Assembly: GCA_934486635.1 (NCBI GenBank)
Contig: CAKSPZ010000005.1
Coordinates: 1-56,321 of the forward strand
DNA: 56,321 nucleotides
DNA from: an uncultured Eubacteriales bacterium
Lineage (GTDB): Bacteria > Bacillota > Clostridia > Oscillospirales > Acutalibacteraceae
Reading direction: 5' to 3'
Part shown: one piece after another, positions 8,143 to 17,228 of the stretch
How the letters are laid out: the number at the start of each line of letters is the position of its first letter
How positions within the stretch are numbered: the stretch's first letter is position 1
Position numbers and translations under genes: made by a program
The notes under the pieces: model-generated
Told to the model about the DNA's origin: nothing
Seen by the model: the letters and a program-made list of their open reading frames with translations, nothing else
The model's database searches: none

Positions 8143-8219
8143 TGGCGCGCCAAAAGGGACTCGAACCCCTGACCTACTGCTTAGAAGGCAGTTGCTCTAT
8201 CCAGCTGAGCTATTGGCGC
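8143..8219 (-). tRNA. tRNA-Arg (UCU)
   Basis: A 77-nt cloverleaf with encoded CCA; acceptor GCGCCAA/TTGGCGC, anticodon TCT in the loop CTTCTAA, T arm CAGGGGTTCGAGTCCCTT. It decodes AGA/AGG, the common arginine codons in this AT-rich genome. Confidence 0.97.
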
Positions 8220-8233
8220 AAATTAATAAATCA

Positions 8234-8307
8234 TGGAGCGGGTGATGGGAATCGAACCCACGCGACCAGCTTGGAAGGCTGGAGTTCTACCATTGAACTA
8301 CACCCGC
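8234..8307 (-). tRNA. tRNA-Gly (UCC)
   Basis: A 74-nt cloverleaf with encoded CCA; begins GCGGGTGTAGTTCAATGG, anticodon TCC in the loop CTTCCAA. It is the promoter-proximal gene of the tRNA cluster. Confidence 0.97.
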
Positions 8308-8325
8308 ATCTCATCGACGAGTTAT

Positions 8326-8355
8326 ATTCTATCACATTATTTGTATAAATGTCAA
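8326..8355 (-). promoter_or_regulatory. promoter of the tRNA cluster
   Basis: On the minus strand TTGACA (8350-8355) and TAGAAT (8326-8331) are separated by 18 nt, about 20 nt upstream of tRNA-Gly. Confidence 0.75.
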
Positions 8356-8518
8356 CATTTTTCTGAAAAAAAATAAAAAAAATTTTTTATTAATATATTA
8401 CTATATTGTTTTATACTTTTTCAATTATGCACATATACAAATTATATTTATTATTACTAAAAAATAACCTTTATATTACATAAAGGAAAGGAGTACTAAA
8501 TACCCCTTTCCCTTATAA

Positions 8519-8752
8519 TTATTTTGCTTTTTGTGCACATTTCGGACAAACAGTAGCAAGCGGATATACCGCATGGTTTACTCCTCCATTTCCAGCTTGA
8601 AACCTTTTTCCACACTTTGCACAGTTTGCATATATTGGTCCCCCACAAACTTTGGCTATTCCTTTGGCCATTCCTTTGATCATTACTCCACCCGATACAT
8701 TGGAGAGATTTTCTTCACTTAAATCCACTCTACCTTTTTTATCTTTTTTCAT
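8519..8752 (-). CDS. double-glycine-leader peptide with C-terminal zinc-ribbon motif
   Basis: A 77-residue peptide. The start at 8752 is set by AAGGAG at 8761-8766, 8 nt upstream; a longer frame beginning at 8776 would put this RBS inside the gene. The N terminus is a charged leader ending in LSEENLSNVSGG (11-22), a canonical GG processing site (L at -12, L at -7, V at -4, GG at -2/-1) as used by C39-peptidase ABC exporters. The predicted 55-residue core starts VMIKGMAKGIAKVCGG and carries two CxxC pairs (C44/C47 and C69/C72) that look like a zinc ribbon, plus C36. No modification enzyme, immunity gene or transporter is adjacent. It has its own strong promoter. It may be a bacteriocin-like or signalling peptide; the core matches no family I know. 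Confidence 0.8.
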   Translation of the reverse strand: MKKDKKGRVDLSEENLSNVSGGVMIKGMAKGIAKVCGGPIYANCAKCGKRFQAGNGGVNHAVYPLATVCPKCAQKAK

Positions 8753-8776
8753 AAAAACAACTCCTTTCTTTTTCAA

Positions 8777-8805
8777 ATTATATCAAATTTCAATAACAAA
8801 GTCAA
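8777..8805 (-). promoter_or_regulatory. strong SigA promoter of the GG-leader peptide
   Basis: On the minus strand TTGACT (8800-8805) and TATAAT (8777-8782) have a 17-nt spacer. The promoter lies just after the Clp ATPase stop, so the peptide is transcribed independently. Confidence 0.85.
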
Positions 8806-8822
8806 GTGCAAACAATAAAAAA

Positions 8823-11078
8823 TTATATATTTTTCACTTTTAGATTATTGTTTTCTACATAAAAGACAATATCATTAACATCATTATTATAATTATCTAT
8901 TAACTCTGAAGCTATTCTTTCTTCTATTTGACGACGAATTAAATTTCTTAAATCTCTTGCTGCACTTTTCCCTCCAAATGATTTTTTTGCTAACCATTTT
9001 AACACTTGTTCATCATAAGATAAGTTAATTTCACGCTCTAATAAAAGTTCTTTGTACTCATTTAACATTAACTTCGCTATTTTTTCAAAATCTTCCTTAG
9101 TTAAATTTTTAAATACTATTATTTCATCTATTCTACTTAAAAACTCTGGGCGCAAAAATTCCGACAATGCTTTTTTTACTTTTTCTTCTGCTAAATCATC
9201 TTGACTTTTTGCAAATCCCATTGCTCCATCTTTTTTATCACTGCCTGCATTAGAGGTCATGACTATTATAGTATTTTCAAAGTTAACCTGCCTTCCTTGA
9301 GCGTCTGTTATTTTACCTTCATCTAAAATCTGCAATAAAATATTCATTACATCTGGATGTGCTTTTTCTATTTCATCAAATAAAAGTACAGAATATGGTC
9401 TTCTTCTTACTTTTTCTGTCACTTGCCCAGACTCATCATACCCTACATATCCTGGAGGTGACCCAATTATTCTTGACACTGAATGTTTCTCCATAAACTC
9501 AGACATATCTAATCTAATAAGAGTTTCCGGACTGTCAAATAATTCCTTTGATAAAACTTTAACTAGTTCTGTTTTTCCAACTCCTGTCGGACCTACAAAG
9601 ATGAACGATGCTGGTCTCCTTCTAGGACTAATTTTTACTCGGTTTCTTTTTATTGCTGATGCTACTGCTTTTATTGCTTTATCTTGACCTATAATTTTAC
9701 TTTTCAAACTCTCTTCTATGTTTGAAAGCTTCTTTAATTCATTTTCCTTGATTTTTGAAGACGGTATTCCTGTCCATAGTTCTATAACATGTGCTACATC
9801 GTCTTCTGTAACACTCGCACCAAAAGCCGTTGACGATAGCTTTTTCATTTGCTCATCAATTTTTGCCATCTTTGACCTAACTTCTGCTAACTTTTCATAA
9901 TCTACACTTTCTGACTCCGGTGGCATAAGTTTCGTTTCTTGTTTTTTTAGTTCATTTAATTTATTAAAAAGATTGTCATACTCTTCCATCGCAACATTTC
10001 TAAGCGAAGCATATGCACTTGATTCATCCATTAAGTCTATTGCTTTGTCCGGCAAAAATCTATCTGTTATATAACGTTCAGATAAAACTGCCATTTTTCG
10101 TATTAATTTATTAGGAATACTTACCCTATGATAAGTTTCATAATAAGATTTTATTCCATTTAAAACGTCTATTGTGTCATCTATAGAAGGCTCAACTATT
10201 GTAATTGGTTGAAAACGTCTCTCTAATGCAGAATCTTTTTCAATATATTTCCTATACTCTGCAAAAGTAGTTGCTCCAATAACTTGTATTTCTCCTCTTG
10301 AAAGTGCAGGCTTTAAAATATTAGCAGCATTCATTGAGTTGCTCTCAGTTTCTCCTGTTCCCACTAAATTATGAACTTCATCTATAAATAAAATTATATT
10401 TCCTGCTTCTTTAACTTCATCTATTAAGCCCTTTATCCTACTTTCAAATTGACCCCTAAATTGAGTGCCCGCTATTAAAGCTGTTAAATCAAGCAAGTAT
10501 ATTTCTTTATTCTGTAATCTCATCGGTACCTTAGCTTGTGATATTGCAATAGCTAAACCTTCTGCTATTGCTGTTTTTCCAACACCAGGTTCTCCTATTA
10601 GGCATGGATTATTTTTTGTTCTCCTGCTTAAAATTTGTATGGTCCTAGCAATTTCTTTATCTCTGCCTATTACACAGTCAAGTTCACCTTTTCTAGCCTT
10701 TTCTGTAAGGTTATAGCAATATAACTCTAAATGCTTCCTCTTTTTTCTTTTTTGCCCTTTTTCATTACTCCCAATATTTTCTGTTGATGAATCTGAAAAT
10801 ACACTTTTTAAGAAAGGAAAAGTTGCTGCTCCTCCAGATATTAAATCTTCATAGTCTTGACCTGATTCATTTTCAATATTCATTAAAGAGCCCATTTGTT
10901 CCGCCATGTTTTCAAAATCTTCTTGTGATACCCCTATCTTATTCATAATATCATCAAGCGGTTTTATTCCCATTTCTTTTGCACAAGTCAAGCACAAACC
11001 TTGTGGTTGTGTCTCACCTTTTTCTGCTGCTATAAATACCATTGCAGGTCTTTTTTTGCACCGTGAACATAGCATCAT
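8823..11078 (-). CDS. Clp/Hsp100 AAA+ ATPase with N-terminal zinc finger (ClpE/ClpC-like)
   Basis: A 751-residue unfoldase that would feed substrates to ClpP. Residues 1-35 hold a four-Cys zinc finger (C4, C7, C29, C32) in place of the usual Clp N-domain repeats, as in ClpE and McsA. AAA-1 has GEPGVGKT (162-169) and FIDEVHNL; a short coiled middle region follows; AAA-2 has GPTGVGKTE, GSPPGYVGYDE and LLFDEIEKAHPD. The segment after TSNAG contains an MGF tripeptide consistent with a ClpP-docking loop. RBS AAGGAG precedes the ATG by 9 nt. It is the last gene of the cvpA-pgsA-clp run. ClpE versus a ClpC variant cannot be settled by eye. Confidence 0.9.
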   Translation of the reverse strand: MMLCSRCKKRPAMVFIAAEKGETQPQGLCLTCAKEMGIKPLDDIMNKIGVSQEDFENMAEQMGSLMNIENESGQDYEDLISGGAATFPFLKSVFSDSSTENIGSNEKGQKRKKRKHLELYCYNLTEKARKGELDCVIGRDKEIARTIQILSRRTKNNPCLIGEPGVGKTAIAEGLAIAISQAKVPMRLQNKEIYLLDLTALIAGTQFRGQFESRIKGLIDEVKEAGNIILFIDEVHNLVGTGETESNSMNAANILKPALSRGEIQVIGATTFAEYRKYIEKDSALERRFQPITIVEPSIDDTIDVLNGIKSYYETYHRVSIPNKLIRKMAVLSERYITDRFLPDKAIDLMDESSAYASLRNVAMEEYDNLFNKLNELKKQETKLMPPESESVDYEKLAEVRSKMAKIDEQMKKLSSTAFGASVTEDDVAHVIELWTGIPSSKIKENELKKLSNIEESLKSKIIGQDKAIKAVASAIKRNRVKISPRRRPASFIFVGPTGVGKTELVKVLSKELFDSPETLIRLDMSEFMEKHSVSRIIGSPPGYVGYDESGQVTEKVRRRPYSVLLFDEIEKAHPDVMNILLQILDEGKITDAQGRQVNFENTIIVMTSNAGSDKKDGAMGFAKSQDDLAEEKVKKALSEFLRPEFLSRIDEIIVFKNLTKEDFEKIAKLMLNEYKELLLEREINLSYDEQVLKWLAKKSFGGKSAARDLRNLIRRQIEERIASELIDNYNNDVNDIVFYVENNNLKVKNI

Positions 11079-11110
11079 AATACTTTTCTCCTTAACTTAA
11101 AAATTAAAAT

Positions 11111-11698
11111 TTATTTACTTTTTTCACATATTGCATCATTGCGTATTAAATCTAAAAAAATAACAAAATATTTAAATAATGCAAAAAACATTAATATTGC
11201 CGTTATCGATAATAAAACTACCGATAATGTTGGATTGGTTATCCCCCATATAGCTTTTAATCCAACTATAATTATAACAGATATATAGAAAAAAATTGTC
11301 GATAGTTTTCCATACCATTTGGCCGCAGGAGGTTCTATTTCTTTTTTTAATAAAAAGCTACCTGCTATTAGCATTGATAAGTCTTTTAAAATTAATATAA
11401 TTACTAACGGCACTATTTCAGGAAACTCTATTCCCATACAAATAACAACTGCCGTCAGCGTTAACTTATCTGCTACTGGGTCAAGCACTTTACCTAACTT
11501 TGTTATTTGATTTAATTTTCTTGCTATAATTCCATCAAACATATCACTAAGCCCTGATATTACTAACATTAAAGCTGCAGATAAATACTCATCATTTAAA
11601 AAATATATTATAAATGGAATAATTATTATAATTCTAATAAAAGATAGCATGTTTGGTATGTTAAAATTTTCTCTTTTAAAAACCTCCACACTAACCAC
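11111..11698 (-). CDS. pgsA: CDP-diacylglycerol--glycerol-3-phosphate 3-phosphatidyltransferase
   Basis: An integral membrane enzyme that makes phosphatidylglycerophosphate, the committed step to phosphatidylglycerol and cardiolipin. The CDP-alcohol phosphotransferase motif is complete: D-x2-D-G-x2-A-R-x8-G-x3-D-x3-D in SDMFDGIIAR followed by GKVLDPVADK. Several hydrophobic helices are present. The start is uncertain: the reading frame opens with GTG at 11698 and a second GTG at 11689, while a GGAGG sequence lies inside the frame just after them. Homologues normally begin near NIPNMLSFIRI. It sits 21 nt after cvpA and 32 nt before the Clp ATPase. Confidence 0.92.
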   Translation of the reverse strand: MVSVEVFKRENFNIPNMLSFIRIIIIIPFIIYFLNDEYLSAALMLVISGLSDMFDGIIARKLNQITKLGKVLDPVADKLTLTAVVICMGIEFPEIVPLVIILILKDLSMLIAGSFLLKKEIEPPAAKWYGKLSTIFFYISVIIIVGLKAIWGITNPTLSVVLLSITAILMFFALFKYFVIFLDLIRNDAICEKSK

Positions 11699-11719
11699 TC
11701 TCTTTCTAATTAACGAATA

Positions 11720-12436
11720 TTAATTTTTTAATAAATACTCTTCCAGAATATTTATATTTATGTTATATACTTGATTACATATTGTAGATTCACTTATCGC
11801 ATTGTTTATAGCATTTGTTATATACTGTTCGGGTGCGAGTAATGATATTCCTTTTATTAATAATGCTATTATAAAAGTAAAGATTAAAAATTTTAATCCT
11901 CCTACACATAGACCTAAAAATGAGTCTAATGTTCCAACAATAGGCAATTTAGGTAAATGTAATATTAACTTAAATACAATTTTTAAAATAAAAAACGCAA
12001 TTATAAATATAAAAAAGAACATAAACATTGTAATCATATCAATTATTATTGGTTCAAAAAGCTTAATTATATGTTCCGCCTTATTTTCCGGTTTTTGTAA
12101 AATAATTAAAACTTCTTCAGCATTTATTCCGTATTTTGACAAATCATTATTTATAAATCCCGGTATATTATTTATATAGTTAAACCAACGATTAAAAGGA
12201 TTTGTTTCCATATTACCATTTTCACATAAAATAGTATTTACTTTATTAATTAAATCGTTATACATAAAATTTTCAAAATATTTTTGGGCTAATATAGGTG
12301 AAAAAATATACGACAAAAAAGTTGAAAACAGCATTAAAATAAATCCTACAATTGACTTTAAAAAACCATTTTTTAATCCAACCCATAAAAAAAATAAAGC
12401 TATACCCAAAAATACAAAGTCAAATAAAATCCCCAT
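11720..12436 (-). CDS. CvpA family membrane protein
   Basis: A 238-residue protein whose N-terminal membrane segments (LFDFVFLGIALFFLWVGLKN and the following helix) match the CvpA (colicin V production) family: a short first helix, Gly-rich turn, G-F-L-K-S motif, second helix. A cytoplasmic or extracellular loop of about 80 residues separates them from two further strong hydrophobic segments. The family's molecular role is poorly defined; links to envelope stress and biofilm are reported. It heads a leftward operon with pgsA and the Clp ATPase and has a recognisable promoter. Confidence 0.8.
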   Translation of the reverse strand: MGILFDFVFLGIALFFLWVGLKNGFLKSIVGFILMLFSTFLSYIFSPILAQKYFENFMYNDLINKVNTILCENGNMETNPFNRWFNYINNIPGFINNDLSKYGINAEEVLIILQKPENKAEHIIKLFEPIIIDMITMFMFFFIFIIAFFILKIVFKLILHLPKLPIVGTLDSFLGLCVGGLKFLIFTFIIALLIKGISLLAPEQYITNAINNAISESTICNQVYNININILEEYLLKN

Positions 12437-12482
12437 GGAAATATCACCCTTATTTTCTCAATTAATAATTACCTTTAACACA

Positions 12483-12511
12483 ATCTTATCATAATCATTA
12501 AAAAAAATCAA
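12483..12511 (-). promoter_or_regulatory. promoter of cvpA-pgsA-clp
   Basis: On the minus strand TTGATT (12506-12511) and TAAGAT (12483-12488) are spaced by 17 nt, about 45 nt before the cvpA-family start. Confidence 0.55.
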
Positions 12512-12561
12512 TATTATTATCAAAATATGTCGATATTGACAGCAATTTTGTTCTTTTTCTT

Positions 12562-13812
12562 TTAGCACTTCACTCTTCTAATTTCTGTTATCCCTAATAT
12601 ATATGCAGTTCTTCCTGAAGATAAATTAACTTTTCTTGCATCATTTCCTGCTGCTATGGTTTTTAAATTTTTTCCAAATGAATTATAAATATATAAATTT
12701 TCATAAGATAAAGCCGCTATTTTTCCTGATTTATAACTTACTGATTTTATAGTGTTCTCAGTATTGATGATGTTTTCTACCTTTCCAGACTTATTTATTA
12801 ATATCATATGAGTATTATTTCCATCTTCTGATAAAGACAGTGATAAAAGTATTCCTTCTTTTTTATTAATGTCGAAAGTTATAAGAGTTTTATTTTCATA
12901 ATCATAGTCTTTTTTTTCTCCATTATTAACATTTATTACGCTTAATAGTCTATCTCCTACTGCTACAATATTCCCATTTGATAAATATTCTATTCGTATA
13001 AACATATTATCTTTATAATCTAATTTTAATTTAGGTACCTCATTTTTATAGTCAAATACATACACTGTTGAGACTAATGACCCTTCCTGTGCACTGCATC
13101 CACATACTGCTGCTGATTTTCCATTATCACTTAATGCAATATCGGTAATATAATGATCTGCAAAATTATACTTATAATATATATCTTTGCCGTCCTTTGA
13201 AAATACAGTTAATTGACCTAAAAAGCCATTGGATTCTGTTGCTATTGCGTAAATTCCATTGTTTGAAGCTGCTGCTGATATTATATTATTTTCTAGCTCT
13301 ACTGTATGTAATGATTTGGATTTGCTCATTATTTCTGCATGTTTTCCACCTAAATCATAAATTATTTCTCTATTGTCATTCACCTTAATCATTGGAGTTT
13401 GATAACAGTGTTGTTTTTTATTCATCTCTTTCGCTGAGGCATTTAAGCTTACAAAGGTTGTATCACTAATGACAAATGCATTATTATTAATGTTTTTAAA
13501 ATTTTGACTCATAACTTTATTTCCATTTATCTTATATGGATAGCCTGCTCCATGTTGATTTTGTACAATTATATCCTCAAAAAAAGCACTTATATAATCC
13601 GGGGAAAGCTTTTCTCTATTAATAAAAATTATTACAAATAAAAAACTACATATTAATATAATAAATGATTTTATTACCTTTTTAGGCAATTTATTAAATA
13701 CCCTGCTAAAAAAACATTTTATCTTTTTTAATGTATTATTTACTTGTAAAAAATTTGTTTTATATTTATATAACTTTTTATAGTATCTTTTTTTACTTGA
13801 TTTCTTTAGCAT
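12562..13812 (-). CDS. DUF5711-type protein, membrane-anchored beta-propeller-like
   Basis: A 416-residue protein with a highly basic N terminus (rich in Lys/Tyr), one transmembrane helix at about residues 45-64 (SFIILICSFLFVIIFIN), and a large extracytoplasmic domain made of repeated short beta-strand units (for example ADHYITDIALSDNGKSAAVCG and IEYLSNGNIVAVG), which suggests a beta-propeller. This matches the DUF5711 family as I know it from Clostridia; the function is unknown. The start overlaps the end of truA by 20 nt, with GGAGG inside truA, so it is the last gene of the ecf-truA operon. Confidence 0.7.
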   Translation of the reverse strand: MLKKSSKKRYYKKLYKYKTNFLQVNNTLKKIKCFFSRVFNKLPKKVIKSFIILICSFLFVIIFINREKLSPDYISAFFEDIIVQNQHGAGYPYKINGNKVMSQNFKNINNNAFVISDTTFVSLNASAKEMNKKQHCYQTPMIKVNDNREIIYDLGGKHAEIMSKSKSLHTVELENNIISAAASNNGIYAIATESNGFLGQLTVFSKDGKDIYYKYNFADHYITDIALSDNGKSAAVCGCSAQEGSLVSTVYVFDYKNEVPKLKLDYKDNMFIRIEYLSNGNIVAVGDRLLSVINVNNGEKKDYDYENKTLITFDINKKEGILLSLSLSEDGNNTHMILINKSGKVENIINTENTIKSVSYKSGKIAALSYENLYIYNSFGKNLKTIAAGNDARKVNLSSGRTAYILGITEIRRVKC

Positions 13813-14584
13813 AAATTTTTTCCTCCACTTTTAAAGGATTTATTTCATCATAAAATACTTTATTTAAGTATAATCCGTAAGGAACCGCGGTTGGGCCTGC
13901 TTTTGCTCTATCTTTTTGAAGCAATACGTCTTTTATATCATCAGGTTCCATTTTACCCATAGCTACACGCAAAAGAGTTCCTACCATAATTCTAACCATA
14001 TTATACAAAAATCCATCTGCACTAACTCTCATAGTAACTAAACCATTATCTTTTTCAATTGAAAAGTTTTTTACTGTACGTACCATATTGTCTGGGTCCC
14101 TATTGTCTAATGTACAAAATGATGTGAAATCATGCTTACCAATATAATTAACTGCAGCTTTGTTCAATTTATCTATATCAAGACGATACCAATAATGTAA
14201 AGCTCGTCCATTTAAAAATGGGTTTCTTACCGGTTCATTCCAAATCTTATATATGTATTCTTTTCCTATACATGAATACCTTGCATGAAAATCCATCGGC
14301 ACTTCCTTAACTGAAGTGACTGCTACATCATCAGGCAAAAATCTATTAATAGCCATTTTTAATCTTTCACATGGTATATCTGAGTTAATCTTCATGCTAA
14401 CACAATACATATTAGCATGTACTCCTGCATCCGTCCTACTGCAACCCTTTATGTCAACATTTTCTTGTATAATATTATATAAAGACTTTTGGAAAACTTC
14501 TTGTACAGTTAAAGCATTTTTTTGTATTTGCCATCCATGATAGTTACTTCCGTCATAACAAAGTGTTAACAATATATTTCTCAT
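13793..14584 (-). CDS. truA: tRNA pseudouridine(38-40) synthase TruA
   Basis: TruA isomerises uridines 38-40 in the tRNA anticodon stem. The catalytic motif GCSRTDAGVHA contains the essential Asp. Other family markers are YDGSNYHGWQIQKN near the N terminus, DFHARYSCIGKEYIY, and the C-terminal FLYNMVRIMVGTL. The 263-residue length is normal. It overlaps ecfT by 4 nt (ATGA), a common Firmicutes arrangement in the ecfA1-ecfA2-ecfT-truA operon. Confidence 0.95.
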   Translation of the reverse strand: MRNILLTLCYDGSNYHGWQIQKNALTVQEVFQKSLYNIIQENVDIKGCSRTDAGVHANMYCVSMKINSDIPCERLKMAINRFLPDDVAVTSVKEVPMDFHARYSCIGKEYIYKIWNEPVRNPFLNGRALHYWYRLDIDKLNKAAVNYIGKHDFTSFCTLDNRDPDNMVRTVKNFSIEKDNGLVTMRVSADGFLYNMVRIMVGTLLRVAMGKMEPDDIKDVLLQKDRAKAGPTAVPYGLYLNKVFYDEINPLKVEEKIYAKEIK

Positions 14585-15396
14585 ATTGTCACCACCTGAA
14601 AATAGACATTACTTAATAAAACCATAATGCTTATTATACATATAAATAAACTTAACATTACGTCAAACCACTTTATACGTAATATTTTCATGCGAGTTCT
14701 TCCTACTCCTCCATTATAGCATCTACATTCCATTGCTAATGCTAAATCATATGCTCTTCTAAATGAAGAAATAAAAAGCGGAACCAATATAGGTATTAAT
14801 GATTTAATTTTGCTTATTATATTTCCGCTTTCCATATCAGCACCTCTTGCTTTTTGAGCGTCTATTATTTTATTTGTTTCTTCTAATAATGTCGGAACAA
14901 ATCTTAATGCTATTGTCATCATCATAGCCAATTCATGTGTTTTTATTTTAAAAATACCCAAAGGTTTCATAATGCGTTCTAGTGCATCCGTCAAATCATT
15001 GGGAGATGTTGTAAAAGTTAATAAAGAACTTATTAAAATTAACATAATTAACCTTATTGCAACAAATACACTATTATTAAGACCTTCCTTTGTTATCACT
15101 ATTGGACCCACTGTAAATAATGGTGAACCCTTTGCATAAAAAATATTTAAAATACTTGTAAATAAAATAATAAATAAAATAAATTTCATACTTTTAAAAT
15201 AAGTCTTTAATCTTATTTTTGACATAACAATTGCACCTACCACACTTAATGTTATAATCAAAAATGATATATAATTAGACGCTAAAAATACCAATGATAA
15301 CATTACTATCATTAATATAACTTTTACTCTTGGGTCAACTTTATGTATTATTGAATTTCCCGGGAAATATCTCCCCAAAGTAATATTATTAAGCAT
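14581..15396 (-). CDS. ecfT: energy-coupling factor transporter transmembrane protein EcfT
   Basis: EcfT is the membrane scaffold that links the ATPases EcfA1/EcfA2 to exchangeable substrate-binding S components for vitamins and metals. Markers are the N-terminal GRYFPGNSIIHKVDPRVK, five hydrophobic segments, and the coupling-helix motif AQKARGAD; the second arginine motif reads AMECRCYNGG. It overlaps ecfA2 by 8 nt and truA by 4 nt. No S component lies in the window, so this is a group II shared module. Confidence 0.95.
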   Translation of the reverse strand: MLNNITLGRYFPGNSIIHKVDPRVKVILMIVMLSLVFLASNYISFLIITLSVVGAIVMSKIRLKTYFKSMKFILFIILFTSILNIFYAKGSPLFTVGPIVITKEGLNNSVFVAIRLIMLILISSLLTFTTSPNDLTDALERIMKPLGIFKIKTHELAMMMTIALRFVPTLLEETNKIIDAQKARGADMESGNIISKIKSLIPILVPLFISSFRRAYDLALAMECRCYNGGVGRTRMKILRIKWFDVMLSLFICIISIMVLLSNVYFQVVTI

Positions 15397-16258
15397 TAAT
15401 ATTTCTCCTCTTTGAAATAACTTTTAATATTTCTTTAATTCCTTCATCTACTGTCAATATGCCATCACCCATCTCAGGAACTTCATCTTTCAAACAAGAC
15501 ATTATTCTTGTTATTTGTGGTACTTGCAAGCCTATTTGCTCTAATTCATTTGGATTTGAAAATACAGATTTCGTAGTTCCAAACTTCACCAACTTACCAT
15601 CATTTAAAACCATTACTTTATCTGCAAAACTTGCTATATCTTCCATATTATGCGAAACCAATATAACTGTTTTTCCTTTTTCTTTATGATATTTATTAAT
15701 TTGGGTTAATAACTGCTCTCGTCCTTGTGGATCCAGCCCCGCTGTAGGTTCGTCCAATATCAGAACCTCTGGATCCATAGCTATAACGCCCGCTATTGCC
15801 ACTCTTCTTTTTTCTCCCCCTGATAATTCAAATGGCGACTTATTTAATAATTCCTGACTTAACCCTACAAAGCAAATAGCATCATATACTCTTTCATTGA
15901 TTTCCTGTGAATATAACCCCATATTGGTAGGACCAAATGCTATATCCTTATATACCGTTTCTTCAAATAATTGGTGTTCAGGATATTGAAAAACCAACCC
16001 CACTTTAAATCTTACATCTCGTATTTTTTTAGGCTCTTTCCATATATTTTCTCCATCTAAAAGGATGGTTCCTTTGCTTGGCTTTAAAAGACCATTTAAT
16101 TGTTTTATAAATGTAGATTTTCCCGAGCCTGTTCGACCAATTAATCCGATAAATTCACCTTTATTCATATTGACACTTACATTATTAATAGCTTTTTTTT
16201 CCATACATGTGCCATAAGAATAAATATATGATAAATTTTTTATTTCTATCTGCGACAT
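15389..16258 (-). CDS. ecfA2: energy-coupling factor transporter ATP-binding protein EcfA2
   Basis: An ABC ATPase of 289 residues. Walker A is GRTGSGKST, the Q-loop region is VFQYPEHQLFEETV, the signature is LSGGEKRR, and Walker B is LILDEPTAGLDP, followed by the switch His in LVSHNME. The Q-loop/FEETV form and the position next to ecfT identify it as the EcfA2 (EcfA') partner. A 107-nt gap containing an 8-bp hairpin separates it from ecfA1, unusually wide for this operon. Confidence 0.93.
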   Translation of the reverse strand: MSQIEIKNLSYIYSYGTCMEKKAINNVSVNMNKGEFIGLIGRTGSGKSTFIKQLNGLLKPSKGTILLDGENIWKEPKKIRDVRFKVGLVFQYPEHQLFEETVYKDIAFGPTNMGLYSQEINERVYDAICFVGLSQELLNKSPFELSGGEKRRVAIAGVIAMDPEVLILDEPTAGLDPQGREQLLTQINKYHKEKGKTVILVSHNMEDIASFADKVMVLNDGKLVKFGTTKSVFSNPNELEQIGLQVPQITRIMSCLKDEVPEMGDGILTVDEGIKEILKVISKRRNINA

Positions 16259-16316
16259 TAAGTGTCCTCCCTAAAATACGCTTTACATATATAAAAGACT
16301 TTATATATAACCTTGA

Positions 16317-16341
16317 CCAAAGGACTCACATACTCCTTTGG
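16317..16341 (-). other. intercistronic hairpin between ecfA1 and ecfA2
   Basis: CCAAAGGA (16317-16324) pairs with TCCTTTGG (16334-16341) in the gap between the two ATPase genes. There is no clear T-run, so an mRNA-stability or processing element is more likely than a terminator. Confidence 0.5.
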
Positions 16342-16365
16342 CCTTTATATGATATGATATAAATT

Positions 16366-17214
16366 TCAATTTTCGTTCTTTTTTAGTAGCATTTTTAATG
16401 CATCTACACAATCTTCTTCATTTAATATTCCATCTGGTAAATCAAATCCCATTAGACTTAACCTATATATTAATTCTGTAGATTGTGGAACAGATAATTT
16501 ATATTTTTTCAAAAAATCAATATTTGAAAAAATATTTATAGGTTTATCATCAGCAACAATTTTTCCTTCATTCATAACCACTACTCTTTCTGAATTGATT
16601 GCTTCATCCATATAATGTGTTATTAGAACTATTGTTATTCCCTTTTCTTTATTTAATTCCTTTATAGTCTTTAAAACCTCTTGCCGGCCTCTCGGATCAA
16701 GCATAGCAGTAGGTTCATCTAGGACTATACATTCCGGTTGCATCGCTATAATCCCCGCTATAGCAACCCTTTGTTTTTGTCCTCCAGATAAATTATAAGT
16801 TGCTGCATTTTTAAATTCATACATATCAACTGCTTTTAAAGCTTCGTCTACCCGTTTCCTTATTAATCTTGGCTCTATTCCTTGATTTTCTGGCCCAAAA
16901 GCTACATCTTCTTCGACTATACTTGATACAATTTGATTATCTGGATTTTGTAATACTAGCCCAACTGTACTTCTTATATCATACATTTTTGACTCGTCTT
17001 TTGTATTTATTCCTTTCACAAATACATCTCCAGAAGACGGTGTTATCATAGCATTTAATTGTTTGGCTAAGGTAGATTTGCCACTTCCATTATGACCTAA
17101 TATTGTTAAAAATTCACCTTTTTTTATTTCTAAATTAATTCCATCCAGAGTGTTTATTTTATTATCTTCATCATATTGAAATTTTAAATCTACAACGTCT
17201 ATAAACTTTTCCAT
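16366..17214 (-). CDS. ecfA1: energy-coupling factor transporter ATP-binding protein EcfA1
   Basis: An ABC ATPase of 282 residues that pairs with EcfA2. Walker A is GHNGSGKST, the Q-loop region is VLQNPDNQIVSSIVEEDVAFG, the signature is LSGGQKQR, Walker B is IVLDEPTAMLDP, and the switch region is LITHYMDE. It lies first in the ecfA1-ecfA2-ecfT-truA order and 14 nt after the upstream methyltransferase gene. Confidence 0.93.
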   Translation of the reverse strand: MEKFIDVVDLKFQYDEDNKINTLDGINLEIKKGEFLTILGHNGSGKSTLAKQLNAMITPSSGDVFVKGINTKDESKMYDIRSTVGLVLQNPDNQIVSSIVEEDVAFGPENQGIEPRLIRKRVDEALKAVDMYEFKNAATYNLSGGQKQRVAIAGIIAMQPECIVLDEPTAMLDPRGRQEVLKTIKELNKEKGITIVLITHYMDEAINSERVVVMNEGKIVADDKPINIFSNIDFLKKYKLSVPQSTELIYRLSLMGFDLPDGILNEEDCVDALKMLLKKNEN

Positions 17215-17228
17215 AAATCAACATTCCC

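Noticed and set aside
8519..8776. Longer start for the GG-leader peptide at 8776
   Set aside because: The AAGGAG at 8761-8766 lies inside that extension and is well spaced for the start at 8752; the longer frame also begins inside the -10 box.
8531..8843. Two plus-strand frames opposite the GG-leader peptide
   Set aside because: No RBS, no recognisable protein, and they overlap a well-supported minus-strand gene and promoter.
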